A DNA stretch of 64,000 nt from Coenobita brevimanus (lineage: Eukaryota; Arthropoda; Malacostraca; Decapoda; Coenobitidae). Below, in pieces: positions 23,252-36,120 of the stretch. The notes under the pieces are model-generated. The model did not search any database. It was not told the origin of the DNA and worked only from the letters and a program-made list of their open reading frames with translations. Both the position numbers and the translations under genes were made by a program. The stretch spans positions 5,957,033 to 6,021,032 of the forward strand of contig CM064697.1 in NCBI GenBank assembly GCA_032717465.1. The letters run 5' to 3'. How positions within the stretch are numbered: the stretch's first letter is position 1; the number at the start of each line of letters is the position of its first letter.

Positions 23252-23790
23252 AAAGATCAAGCAGTGTGTAGCTACCAAACATCTCTCATAGTGCAGTCAT
23301 ACTATGTTCGTAATGGCTGCTGCAAGTTGAGCGCAAAATATCAATTCAGGATTTGCATTAATTACCACAGTAATTAAGAGTGATGTCCGTCCCTATAAAA
23401 TTATCATAACCCAATTACTCTGTGAAAATACTCGACTTGAACTGAAAAAAATCGAAGTACAAAAAATTAAGCAATCATTTTCACAAACAGAGATAAATTA
23501 ATTTGCGAGTTTATGCATGCGTTGGACTGTGCCCCTGAAATATATGTGAATTAGAATATATATTGACGAAATTGCGAGTCTGCGATTTTTTTTATTGAGG
23601 GTAAATTCAGTGAAGCGAATTTTTGAGTCTGGTGGAATTTTCGGAAAAGGGAGAGTGATTGAACTCTGATGCACTGGGGAGCGAGGTCAATAACTGAGCC
23701 CAAATTAACACACCAGCAGTTATGAATGCCTTCAATTTGGGGAATAAATGTTGTTAAATGGGCGTCAATACTTTTTCAAGACTGACCAAT
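23248..23790. other. Unique AT-rich sequence
   Basis: No open frame or repeat stands out. Confidence 0.5.
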
Positions 23791-24400
23791 AGCAACCCTT
23801 CCTCCCTATCCCCCCCCCTCATTCTTATCTTACAGCCAGTGGTAGTCTCTCTTTCATCCAGGGCTATCACCTCCATCCCAGGCCCGGAACCTCCATTACC
23901 ACCCACTATCACCACCCACCACTCTTTCCACACAGCACCACCACTATCACTGCTCTCACCCTCCATCACAAGCAGTTGCCACCAACCTCCACCAACACCA
24001 CTTACCACCCATCACTCATCACCACAGACTACCACTACCGCCCACCCTCACCACTAACCACAACCATCACACTGTAGTCCAACACCATCACTAACCGCGA
24101 CTACCACTTACCCAACGCCTCCACAACTACCACTAACATCCAACTTCACCATTAACCACAACTACCACACTACTACCTAGCGCCACCACAAACCACAACT
24201 ACCACTACTGCGAACCACCACCACAAACCACAACTACCACTATTATCTACCACCACCGCAGACCAAAACTACCACTATTACTCACCACCAGCACATACCA
24301 CAACTACCCAGCTCCACTGCGAACCACAACTACCACCACCTTACACCATGGCAACACCCCACCACTCACCGGCACCATTATCATCAACACTCACCATCAC
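23791..24400. repeat. C/A-rich (CCA-type) minisatellite, period ~36 bp
   Basis: The plus strand is C/A-rich with CACCAC and CTACCAC throughout. A clear anchor ACCACAACTACCAC recurs at about 24153, 24191, 24228, 24263, 24297 and 24322, giving periods of 25-38 bp. Earlier sequence (23870-24150) has more degenerate CCACCATCAC units. Confidence 0.75.
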
Positions 24401-26120
<1,720 letters not shown>

Positions 26121-26160
26121 CTCATCATAATTTCATCTGCCTCTCATCATAATTTCATCT
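26121..26160. repeat. 22-bp perfect tandem duplication
   Basis: CTCATCATAATTTCATCT occurs at 26121-26138 and 26143-26160, separated by GCCT. The identity implies a recent event. Confidence 0.85.
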
Positions 26161-26250
26161 TGGTGTAAACTTTCAGCATTGTTGGTGAGGTAATTGAACA
26201 ATGACAGAAGAATATTTGAGCTAATATACCGTATTTACTTTCTCACGTTT

Positions 26251-26340
<90 letters not shown>

Positions 26341-26360
26341 ACGCGCGCGCGCGCGCGCGA
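26251..26360. repeat. Compound (CT)n-(CA)n-(CG)n microsatellite
   Basis: (CT)n at about 26251-26267 passes into (CA)n to about 26336, then GAGA and about 8 CG units at 26343-26359. The pure CG run is unusual in animal DNA because of CpG decay, and it is a classic Z-DNA-prone sequence. Confidence 0.95.
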
Positions 26361-26610
26361 TCAACATATGAAAATGAAAAACAGTTCATACCAAGCATGT
26401 GTCACTGTCATAGTGTTTTAACTCAATTTCATATTTTAGCACGTCAGTTGAAGCCCTCCTACATTCCCTTGGAAAGCTGGGATTCCAAGAGGTTTCTTGG
26501 GTTTCATGAGTAAATATATGGCTAAAATAAATTACTGAATGTATCTACTACCTGCTGAAAGAATCTCGTCTGTATCTTACTTAATAGAAAAGTTATTAGC
26601 CTCTGAAAAT
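26361..26610. other. Unique sequence
   Basis: AT-leaning, nothing recognised. Confidence 0.5.
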
Positions 26611-26780
26611 CCTCGCGGTCGAGCCGTGTCGTGTTGGGCAGAGCCGGGCCGGGTCGTGTCGGGCCGCTCATTTCTCAGCTGAACGTAAACACCGCTTCGC
26701 CGGCTGCACTCGCTCGCTCATAATAAAGGTCTGAGTTATGTTACTTCTGGCTCCCTCCGTAAATGTAAACACGGCCGCCA
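26611..26780. other. CpG-dense GC-rich patch
   Basis: GAGCCGTGTCGTGTTGGGC is followed by a related GAGCCGGGCCGGGTCGTGTC, so part of the GC richness is a short duplication. CpG is frequent here compared with the surrounding DNA. No exon is attached. Confidence 0.4.
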
Positions 26781-26961
26781 TATACAAAGTACACCTACAG
26801 GATTTTACAACAATTACTATTGTAACTAGATGCCCAGCAGCCACAGCGAGCCTCGCACTTCGCTTACTTACAAATCAGCGTATGTGGTATGGAACAGTTG
26901 TTTTCAAATAAATTTACCTTAGACATGGTCTGTAAAGTATTACATTGTATTTTGAGCATAT

Positions 26962-27127
26962 ATTACTGATAACTAGCGCTTATCCAATGCTGTTTACTGG
27001 ACTACAGTTAATATGTGTATTGGTATTGATGTTATAATGCAGATGGCATTGTATGTTAATGTTAATTACTGATTGTCAGCGTTTATTCAGTGTTACTTTC
27101 TGGACTACAGTTCTTATATATTTATTG
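26962..27127 (+). repeat. Two-copy ~103-bp diverged direct repeat
   Basis: ATTACTGATAACTAGCGCTT through CTGGACTACAGTT (26962-27025) recurs as ATTACTGATTGTCAGCGTTT through CTGGACTACAGTT (27065-27127). Identity is high over about 63 bp. The second copy ends within 10 bp of the retrotransposon relic. Confidence 0.75.
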
Positions 27128-27133
27128 GAATAA

Positions 27134-27348
27134 TTGGACATGTGAAGAGAATGGAGAATGAAAGACTGACTTAAGAGGGTGTATGTAGGTGAGGTGGAGG
27201 GAGGGAGAGGTAGACCGAGGATGAGGTGGAGGGATGGAGTTGAAAGGTATATGAGGGAGGGGGGGTGAGTTGGGGGGAGGGTAGTCAAATGGTGGGTGAC
27301 AGAGCGACTTGGAGGCGTTTTGTCTGCGGCCACCCTTTGCGGGATTAG
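27134..27348 (+). pseudogene. Decayed C-terminal end of a non-LTR retrotransposon pol ORF
   Basis: The plus strand encodes the end of a reverse-transcriptase polyprotein of the kind scattered through decapod genomes. Visible blocks are GHVKRMENERL (27136-27168), LKRVYVGEVEGGRGRPRM then RWRDGVERYMRE (27170-27259), and QMVGDRATWRRFVCGHPLRD followed by TAG (stop at 27346-27348). The order GH..RM, KRVY, GRGRPR..RW, D...WR.FV matches the post-RT tail of such elements. Two frame breaks separate the blocks: one at about 27166-27170 and one in the G7 run at 27259-27265. Their effects cancel. The 5' part (endonuclease, RT core with the catalytic YADD) is absent, so it is a 5'-truncated dead insertion, typical of target-primed reverse transcription. 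The exact clade is not determined. Confidence 0.75.
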
Positions 27349-27385
27349 GGCGTCGGGCTATAGACAGATGGATAGATAGATATTG
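27349..27385 (+). mobile_element. 3' tail of the retrotransposon relic with GATA-type repeats
   Basis: Directly after the stop come about 13 bp, then TAGACAGATGGATAGATAGA ending in TATTG. A short tandem-repeat tail in place of poly-A is common for several non-LTR clades and marks the probable 3' junction. Confidence 0.55.
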
Positions 27386-28480
27386 TAATGTATTATGTAT
27401 TGCTGTGGTCAATAAAATCTATCTGGTACAGTATATACGGTACGAGGGACAGACACGCCTGCTCGTGGTTTTGCAGTGTGTAAGCACAGTCATGTTATTT
27501 CGATTGAGGTTCTGGTTTCTCTTACACCACAGCTTTGTCTAACTAATCTTGGTCGTACAAGGCACATTGTGATTTATGAGCCTACGAGGTCTCCTGCAGC
27601 AGTAATGGACCATTTTTAATAATAATTCTTTTGAGATTGTCACGAATACACGTCCATACCCACTCTGTTAATCGGTGAGCACTCTGTCGTCTCATCTGTC
27701 TTCAGGGAGATGAACTAAGAATACTAGCATTCATAATTTTGTCTGTCTTACCAGTTGTTAATGTACAGTTAGCAAAATGACTATAAATTATCGATGTATT
27801 TCTATGACAGTAATGAAGAGTAAAACCTTCAGTATAAACCGGGCGAAAATGTAAAAGAAATGTTTTGCCCGCAATAGATGCAAATATGAATCTCGGCGCT
27901 GTCCGTGCTCGAGATTTATGAACCCCAGAATCTTGACAGTCGTGTGTTCGAGAGAATGGATGAAGGACCCATTGAAGGAGAAACAACTCATGTGACCAGT
28001 CACTCTCTATGTTTATATTCTTGACGGCCGCGTAGCAGGGCTGACTGGTGCTGGTGCAAAGGTGCTTCATGGCATAGTTGAGCACATGACCTTTAAGATC
28101 TGAGCGGTGAGTGTCATTTGAGTTGTACTTCTTTGCACATTGGCTAAATCATAAGCCGTCAGAGTTGTTATATGAGTACCTTCCTCGTATTGTTCAAGTT
28201 GTCAGTAGGTACAGTACACTGTTACATTTCAGTTTAAATTTTCAGACTATCACAAGCTGTGCAAACAAACGGAAAACGTCTTCTCTTTTACTGTGTTACG
28301 TAAATAAGCAAGGTTGACTGAGAAGAGGATCAGAGAACTTACCGTTTCCTCACCAATTTGTCTGGGGTGGGAAAAGAGTGCACAAAAAAAGGTTTTCAGG
28401 GTCCTTTAGTGATCTTGGGAACGAGTTACGAAAATGCCGGCTTTGTGTCAAGTATCTTCGTGTGTATTTAGAGTGATCCG
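27386..28480. other. Unique sequence; 127-codon minus frame of doubtful status
   Basis: A minus-strand frame at 27702-28085 starts with ATG and has mixed composition, but it shows no domain motif and no splice or codon evidence. I treat it as unsupported. Confidence 0.4.
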
Positions 28481-29070
28481 TTGCCAATGTGGCGGTGCGC
28501 ACCCCTCTCACTTGTCTTCGCTATGCCCTTCCCTTCTCTTTCCCCTCTCGTCTCTCAAGTCTCCTCACTTCTATTCCTTCAACCTGTACCCCGCTTCCTA
28601 ATCTCATGGTTTTCTCTTCCTTCTGCCTTCCTACCTCTCTCCCTCTCAAGCCTCTCTCCCCACCTCACCCCATCCCACCCCTCATGAAAAGAGAAAGTGA
28701 AAAAAATGGTAGTTCATACCCCACATACTGTAGGTGTTCCCCTCTTTTCACTCCATTCCTGACCCCCTCCCAACCTCGACTCTCGTATCCCCCTTTCTGC
28801 CATCTGCCTCCTTCCTCGTTCCTCATGTCGCCTCCCCTCCCCTCCACCCACGTCCTTCCTCATCCCTCATGCCTCCGCTTCTTTCCCTCCTCGTCCCTCC
28901 TCTCACCTTGTACATCTCTTCTCCCTTCACCCCCACCTCCTCTCCCTTCACCCCCCACCTCCTCCATCCTTCTTTATTCTCCTTTTCCTCCTCCCACCTC
29001 GTATGTCTCCCCTCCTCTTCTTTACCTAACCCCTCCTCCTCTCCTCGTTCGTTTCTGCTGTCGTCCTCCA
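28481..29070. repeat. Pyrimidine-rich tract with 22-bp tandem repeat
   Basis: C/T-rich plus strand. TCTCCCTTCACCCCCACCTC occurs twice in tandem at about 28920 and 28942. CACCTYGTAYRTCTCYYCTCC-type units recur about 90 bp apart. The overlapping plus frames of 217 and 177 codons and the minus frame of 168 codons arise from this composition. Confidence 0.7.
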
Positions 29071-29584
29071 CGCCAGCTGCTGCGGTCGTGTGGACGCTTA
29101 AATCCTTGGCGGTTTTATTTATCTTGTTTATGGTCCATCTAAGTTCATCTGATCCTCGTGTTTTCCTGTGCCGCCGTTCATGGTATTCTTTGACGATTGT
29201 GTTCCTTGGAAATCGAAACAATATAGGATACCAAGCTATTCCCCAAGACAAGTTTATAGACCCATAAAAACCACGCTCAGACGTACTGTATGCTTTTCTT
29301 GTTAAAGATGCAGCAGTGTAAATACACATGAATTTATTTTACTGCTTTCAGTCCGCATTATTATAAATGTTAACGTCAAACACGGACACCAGCAGTACAC
29401 CGTTCGGCTTGGTTGATGTGCTTAGAAAAATTAATGTTGCATTATCTATTGAGGAACACAACACGAAAGACTCAGTCAGGGTTATTAGCTGGACAAACGA
29501 GAACATGCGGAAATAAATAATAGTTGGTCAGACGAATTATAAAGGTCTTGGTTTGTGTATATTATAGCTTTGAGTTTTTGTGTA
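29071..29584. other. Unique sequence
   Basis: Plus and minus frames from the neighbouring tract run into it, but no recognisable protein motif is present. Confidence 0.45.
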
Positions 29585-29690
29585 TATATGTATGTATGTA
29601 TGTATGCATGCATGTATGTCTGTGCGCACATGGAATATACAGTATACTGTACTGCCTTGACTCGAGAAGGGGGACGAACAGAGATGTATA

Positions 29691-29774
<84 letters not shown>
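29585..29774. repeat. (TATG)n short array and (GT)n microsatellite
   Basis: TATG/CATG units at about 29585-29620, 70 bp of unique sequence, then about 41 GT units at 29692-29774 ending in GCGCG. Confidence 0.95.
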
Positions 29775-30170
29775 ATTGAGACAGGTGGTATTTGTTTGAA
29801 TATGTAGTTGTGAAAGCCATTACATTGTTTATCGAAACCATCTTGAACCGGATGTTAGCATTTACCTGTGTGTTCGACCCCGTAGGTGTGTGTTAGCGTG
29901 TGCATATATGTTTGTTGGCCCAGGGTACACAGGGAGACACCCACCTCAACCAAACGGAAAGGACTGAAAAAACATTACCAAGTCTAACCAAAACAGAGGA
30001 TACAGCTTTGCATTCGGGCTAACATCCTGCGCACCTTTGGAATCTGTAAATATTTTCAGGTGTCCAGTCTGCAGCCAGGCACCACCCATCCTTATCCTCC
30101 TGACGACAGACTGTACGCTATGGGGGCTTAAAGGGAGGAGGCTATTGTTGCTGGGAACTGCACCATGTCG
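29775..30170. other. Unique sequence
   Basis: Open frames on both strands cross this stretch into the adjacent pyrimidine tract. None is recognisable. Confidence 0.45.
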
Positions 30171-30580
30171 TGGGACGCGTTGCTTGGTCACATCCACCTT
30201 CTTTGATGCCCTTTTACTCACCTCCAATCCACTTTTCTTCTCACTTCTCATTCTGCCCCTTTCCCATTCGTCTCCATCATACTTCCCACTTAATTTTCTC
30301 TGGTATTTTTTCATACTTCTATACCCTCTTTCACACCATTCACAAGCATTCCTTCCTTTCTTCGTATATTCTCGCTGCTCATCCTTATTTCGTATGTATA
30401 AATCGTTCCCATTTTCTCCATGTTTCTTAACATTCATCTCTGCTTCTTATGTATAAATTGTTTCCTTTTATCCCTCCTTATAAACTTATTAGTTATTTTC
30501 TCCTTTCTTTCCTCGAGCACTTTTTCATCGTGGTTAATTCCTGCTTTCCTCTCTCCTCAGTTAACGTCGAAATAAGGAGG
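30171..30580. repeat. Pyrimidine-rich tract
   Basis: C/T-rich plus strand. CGTATGTATAAATCGTTCCC (about 30390) and CTTATGTATAAATTGTTTCC (about 30448) form a roughly 58-bp decayed repeat. The 163-codon minus frame crossing it is Lys/Arg/Glu-rich because of the purine-rich strand. Confidence 0.6.
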
Positions 30581-31500
30581 GTGACGCATGCCCACTCACC
30601 TACCGCCTCCCAGAAAGCGTCTGAGGCTTGGCTGTCTACAAATTTATGCGAGTGGATATTGTAGTATTCTTTTATCTGTGCGAAATCGGCCCCATAATTC
30701 TCGCCGGTCTTTCAAAACAAAAATAGTTACGAGGTGCGTCTGCAGGGAGGCAAGTAGGGAAGAAGGTTGGTGGGTGTAGGGAAGGGACGGGAATGGGGTG
30801 AGGGGAGATGAGGGGATGTTTAAGAAAGGACTGGATTCAGAATGATATAACACAGGAGTGGAAATATTAATGGAAGTTTATGTTTGGCAGTTTACCTGAT
30901 TACCTGGCGAGGAGTAATTACTGTGCGTCCAGTAGTTCGTAAAAGATCCGACATAACCAGTTTATGCTTCTGCTGATGCTGCAGAAAACTGAATATTCTG
31001 GAATGTTCACTAAAATAATTGTTATTGCCTAGATTGTTATTTGAGCAGATGTTATAAATTAATACCTACACTAGCCAGTTGTATCATTGGGTGGGAATAA
31101 CGGGAGCCCAGTCGTAGCCTGTTCGTCTTGTTTGAGGTCCGAAGCCCAGTTCCTGGCGGACACTTCAATAGTGGGTAATGATCGTTTATCCATTTATATT
31201 CACTGCATGTTCGCACCCCATCGTTTAACACCGATGACATATGCACACTGACTTATAAACACAACCAATACCAGTACAGCACGTACAGTAGTCTTTCATG
31301 TGCTCTTTCTGGCTGCCACCCGCTTTCCAAGAAGGTCTGGTCCTTTACTGCACCTCATATGTATATGCTGTTAAGTTTAATTATCTTTGAGTGCAGAAAA
31401 ATCCTGCCATTAGTTTCGGTCTTTTTCCTCCTTGACTACAACCGCTTTTCTGACAGTCAAAGGGCAGTCCTGTATTATTAGACTCAGTGTGTGGTAGAAG
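30581..31500. other. Unique sequence with a purine-rich patch
   Basis: GGGAAGGGACGGGAATGGGG-like DNA near 30778-30830. Nothing else recognised. Confidence 0.5.
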
Positions 31501-31512
31501 TCAACCGTTATT

Positions 31513-31662
31513 ATGTGGATCGCATTGGTAGGCCCCATGGCCACACTCATCCCTCTTGATTACAGACGCCTTCACCGCCAGAGTGGTCACCTCGGGCCAG
31601 GCCTTGCCCCTATGTCAATAAATAAGAAAGGGACGCGACCAGTGCCATATATAACCTGATCC
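31513..31662 (+). CDS. Short unrecognised open frame (49 codons)
   Basis: ATG at 31513 to TGA at 31660-31662. The internal ATG at 31537 has a strong context (CCCCATGGCC), and the translation (IPLDYRRLHRQSGHLGPGLA) is mixed and not repeat-derived. No homologue or domain is recognised, and a frame of this length can occur by chance. Confidence 0.15.
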
Positions 31663-31678
31663 TGTGTCATTGTTGATA

Positions 31679-32046
31679 CTAGTGAGTCCTTATTGTCCCC
31701 TTGACACTCCCCAGGGGCACACGGCCGTACGCTGCACCACCCACTTCTCCTTGAGTTGCCACACTATCCCAGACCAGACCTTTACCGTGTTGCCAGCTAC
31801 TCTGCACATTTTTGGTCATATTTTTTTGTGCAGAATGACAGGTCGCCTGGTCGCTGCGGTCCCTATCATGTGCAGCACAATACACTCTTGTCATTGCAGA
31901 TAATGTTTTCATATATTGTTGCGACGTGGTGGGTGCAGTGAATGTGGCAGGTGTGGTGAGAGGCTGTCCGATGAGGGCACCAGAGGGGAAGATACGAGCT
32001 ATAACACAAGCAGGGGCGAGACAGGCAATCACAATGTAAACAGTTT
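31679..32046. other. Overlapping open frames on both strands, unresolved
   Basis: The minus strand is open over 31679-32032 (117 codons), and plus-strand frames overlap it at 31664-31903. No motif favours either strand. Confidence 0.2.
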
Positions 32047-32199
32047 ATGGAAGCGATTGAGACTATCAGGAGCTGGCTGGAACCCACAGAGCCTCTTGGT
32101 GCGATGGGTAAGGCATTTATTGCTACATCTCCTCCTCTGCTTCCTGATAATACTGCTGCACACACTACCAGTACTGATGTGCTGCCGCTGATACCGTAG
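32047..32199 (+). CDS. Short unrecognised open frame (50 codons)
   Basis: ATG at 32047, TAG at 32197-32199. The translation begins MEAIETIRSWLEPTEPLGAM and ends with a Pro/Thr/Leu-rich tail. A strong donor-like GGTAAGG is embedded near 32106. It may be a gene or element fragment, but there is no recognised family and chance is possible. Confidence 0.2.
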   Translation: MEAIETIRSWLEPTEPLGAMGKAFIATSPPLLPDNTAAHTTSTDVLPLIP

Positions 32200-33000
32200 A
32201 TGTTCTTAAGAGTCGTCGATTTCCTTTCATACTTGAAAATGCTACACCGGTGAAGCTACATTTTACTGACCTTAAAGCTAAAATTATATATTCTTCTCCT
32301 TCAGCTACATATATTTAATATAAGTGGTTCATGGGTTTGGCTAAACAGTGACAAGCACGAAGATAATATAAAGCCGCCAAAACCAACACGTATTGGAGGA
32401 GAAAATTATGTATCATAAACGCTACATTTTATGCAGGAAAATTATAGGGAATGAAGGACTAGGAGGAATTTTAAAGTAAGAGAAGCACAGTAATTTTCTC
32501 AGCACTTGAAGGTAAATTTATCACAATTAAGGATCGGAGAAAATAAAACTAGGCTAGGTTCTAAGATGCTGACTGTTCTGCTTAGCATCTTACAGGTGAG
32601 ATTTCACTGTTTGCTGTAAAGTTTCGTACATTTGATCAGCAGCCTCACAGGGAAGAACACCAAGGTTATTCAAGGGTAGACGGCAACCATGATATTAAGT
32701 GAGTTCTTTGACTTGTCGTTCCTTTGACTACGTACATGCTGAAAAAGAAGTTTCAGCTACTCCATTGAATGACAATATCCTTGACCAACGGTGCGTTACG
32801 CGTAACTGACGCTTCTGACCGTCTGACTACAGCACCAATCATCGTCGGCTGTGCCCATAATTACTGGTACCGATACCTGCTTTAAATTATAGGTACAGCA
32901 CACATTGGTTCCATAACCGTTTGCCTGCTTGGATTCTGTTGCCTAAACCAACTGTTTCATATTAGTTTCAATAAATGATTTGCAAACGTTCGTAGCGGCA
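32200..33000. other. Unique AT-leaning sequence, no feature seen
   Basis: No tandem repeat, RNA motif or supported frame. Confidence 0.5.
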
Positions 33001-33017
33001 TTTTTTTTTTTTTTTTT
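33001..33017. repeat. Poly-T run (T17)
   Basis: Seventeen consecutive T residues. Confidence 0.9.
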
Positions 33018-33626
33018 ATTGACTTGGGATTTCTCTCAGCATAAGAATCCTTTGGTGTTAACTTGAATAAATAACCGAATGCCTCTGTAGTATCAAAAGG
33101 GGTACCGTTATCCGTCACTATATTTACTCCGCCACATAAACTGCATTCAGTTTGGAGTAGGAACTTCGGAGTACGTTTTCCTTATCGATGTTATTTACAT
33201 CGTACACGTTTATATTCATGGGTTTGGTATTTACTGTATATATCTGATTTCAAGATAAGTAACTTTCGGACGGATAATTATGAAGGTGTAGTGTGCAGTG
33301 TATATCGCTAAGGAAGAAGTGCAACAGATGCCATCGAGGAAACGGCTTAGTAGCTCCTTCCGGTCCGATGGTACCACTGACTGACTACCAGTACCTCTTT
33401 TAATGACCGCAGGACCCTGACTGACTGACTGACCGCACCGCAGACTGTAACTCTCGTTCCCGACCACTATCACGTCTTCATTAGCTCGCCCTCCAAGTGC
33501 CCCTGTAATTCTTATCAGTCCCGGCACGCTCCCGCTCCACCTGAGCGATAACGAGTAATGACGACCTTTCTCAATCCCGACTCGTCCCTCATACCAAGGT
33601 CGGGTTTTCAGCTGGACGGTCTAAAC
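33018..33626. other. Unique sequence with a short (CTGA)n run
   Basis: Four CTGA units at about 33416-33431. A 98-codon minus frame at 33231-33527 has no recognised motif. Confidence 0.45.
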
Positions 33627-33760
33627 TAGAGGACGAGGAGGAGTATGACTGGAGTGGTTTGCTGTGTCGAGGAGAAGGCGTAAAACTGTGGAGTAGAGGA
33701 CGAGTAGGAGTATAATTGGGCAGTGTGGGTATGTTATTGTAAGAAGTTTGATACGAGTGT
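33627..33760. repeat. 67-bp diverged direct repeat
   Basis: TAGAGGACGAGGAGGAGTAT (33627) recurs as TAGAGGACGAGTAGGAGTAT (33694) with related sequence after each. Confidence 0.7.
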
Positions 33761-34039
33761 TGGTAGCAAGCTGCTGTAAATAGAGGGTTATATTATTTTA
33801 TATGACCTGAATTTTAATTGTATAATGTGGGTATCGGTCACGGAAGTAAATAGTAAAGATGTGCTGGTTCAAGGATGTAGATAAGAATTGTGGAGTATGG
33901 GCGTAGGTAGGTAGTTGTGGGCGTAAGGAGACGGGTAGTGAGGGCGGGGTTGTAAAGGTGATGCGGGCCTAATGAAACATGTATTGCGGGCGTGGCGAGG
34001 GTATGGTGTTGCTGCTGATGAGATGAGGTTGAGGCGTCT
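33761..34039. other. Unique sequence with G/T-rich degenerate units
   Basis: GTGGGCGTARG-like units at about 33895-34000 suggest another decayed minisatellite, but no period is certain. Confidence 0.35.
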
Positions 34040-34085
34040 ATCTGCTTCTGTACGCTACATACCAAACCGATTCTGAGAGTGGGTG

Positions 34086-34119
<34 letters not shown>

Positions 34120-34370
34120 GATCATATTTCCAAACTCATACGTTGATCCACTCATCGAATACTTTTAATGTCTGCTTTCGTACGTAACGTACCATACCCC
34201 CCCCCCCCTTTCTTTTTAACAAAGCTAGTGATACTAGTTAGTGTTTGACAACCTGTACAGTCAGCCCTAATTTGAATGCTGAAGAGGACGTGTTGGACAG
34301 CCCTAATTATGAACATTAACTTGAATACTTTTAATATCCAAACTTTGGTACATTACATACCAAAACCATG
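34040..34370. repeat. Three diverged copies of a TCTGCTTTCGTAC...ACATACCA module
   Basis: TCTGCTTCTGTACGCTACAT (34042), TCTGCTTTCGTACGTAACGT (34171) and TCCAAACTTTGGTACATTAC (34337) align, and the last two share a preceding GAATACTTTTAATRTC. CAGCCCTAATT also recurs. A T31 run (34087-34117) and a C12 run (34197-34208) are inserted between copies. Confidence 0.6.
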
Positions 34371-34869
34371 CAAAAAGTTGGATCGTTCATTCCCATCCAA
34401 CCAGTTTACTGCTAATATGTATACGAAACAGCTGTAATACGTTCGAGTCAGCTTAACCTTAAGCAATAAACATAACAGTAAATTTTTGGTCCCATTATAG
34501 CAAATAGGCCGACTTCGCGTGATTCTACAATTAGCTGGACTTAACCATCTGGACGAAGATAAGGCACATGTATACTTACGGTCGCTCATAACGATCTAGG
34601 AATGAGGGCCTGTGGCTTGTGTAGGGCGGAGTAAAGGAGGCCCCTGATATTACCTACAGCCTCATTAGTCTCTTCATTACCCTGGCTCTCTTACACCCAC
34701 GCCCTCGTCATCAGCCTTATCGCCGCGCTGAGGGGAATACCAATGCTCCTTACCTCTCATAGGTTTGTAATAGTGATCATATCTTCATGCCGGGTAATCA
34801 TCCTAACCGTGTTTCCAACCAATAAATGGGGTAGGAGGATCCATAAATAGGAATAGGAAAGCAGAAAAA
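34371..34869. other. Unique sequence
   Basis: No repeat, RNA or coding signal recognised. Confidence 0.5.

Positions 34870-35316
<447 letters not shown>

Positions 35317-35350
<34 letters not shown>
35317..35350. repeat. (GT)n microsatellite ending in GCGCGC
   Basis: About 15 GT units followed by GCGCGC. Confidence 0.95.
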
Positions 35351-35352
<2 letters not shown>

Positions 35353-36120
35353 TCAGTAAGTATAGCCCTTGTGCGCGTTGGTTCTCATGTCGCACAGATT
35401 TGTATTCCCAAAAATCACAAGTCGGAGTAGCAAAGTGTATGCGTATAAAACAAATTCCACGTTGAGTTCAGCTAGAAAAAAAAATATATATATACAAAAT
35501 AAACTTTTGCCACGCCGCCATACCTGCTAGGCTTGTTACTTTTAGCGACGGTGAAGCATTTTTTTTTTTTTTTTTTTCGGTCGAGCCAGAGGAGAGAGCA
35601 AACAGCGGGCAGTGAGGGACGGAGGGGTCGGAGTGTTGTTACAATCGATCAGCTGTGACGCTCCTGATGGGGTGCAAAGTGACGCAAGGGAGGTCGGCCG
35701 TTCAGCTTTTAGGGTCGCTGGTTAAAGCTAAGGTCATGGGGGGTTAAAAGGAAGACCTGGGGGACAAAGAATGGTTGGATGTTGAAGGGGGAAGGGTATC
35801 ATTGTGTTTACTTTTTCTTATTTTCATCGTTTTTTTCTTACGTTTTCCACATTCTTTTCTTCGACTTTCTTCTCTACGGACTCATTTCCCTGTCTTTCAT
35901 TTACTTTATTTTCCCCTTTCCACGTCGAGGATACAAAGACTGGAATGGTGATGAAAGGGGTCTAATTCTTCTTTTTAAGGAGAATGGACCGGAATTTCAT
36001 GTTTGGAGTAACAAGTAAATTATGGGTTTGGAGATGTTATTGGTGACCCAAAGGCACACGACACGAATGTCAAATTGAGTTTCCTGGAGTAGGGAGGTCA
36101 GACGCGCCATTAAGTCTCTA
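35351..36120. other. Unique sequence with T19 run and pyrimidine patch
   Basis: T19 at about 35559-35577; C/T-rich patch at about 35800-35930. No gene recognised. Confidence 0.5.

Noticed and set aside
27702..28085. 127-codon minus frame with mixed composition
   Set aside because: Considered as a gene because it is not repeat-derived, but there is no motif, splice context or codon signal. Compatible with chance in 64 kb.
28489..29329. Overlapping frames of 217, 177 (plus) and 168 (minus) codons
   Set aside because: All overlap one C/T-rich tract with tandem units. Open frames on both strands and in several phases are expected from such DNA; no motif recognised.
29946..30437. 163-codon Lys/Arg/Glu-rich minus frame
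   Set aside because: Its charge bias follows from the purine-rich minus strand and there is no recognised domain. The opposite strand is open over most of the same interval.
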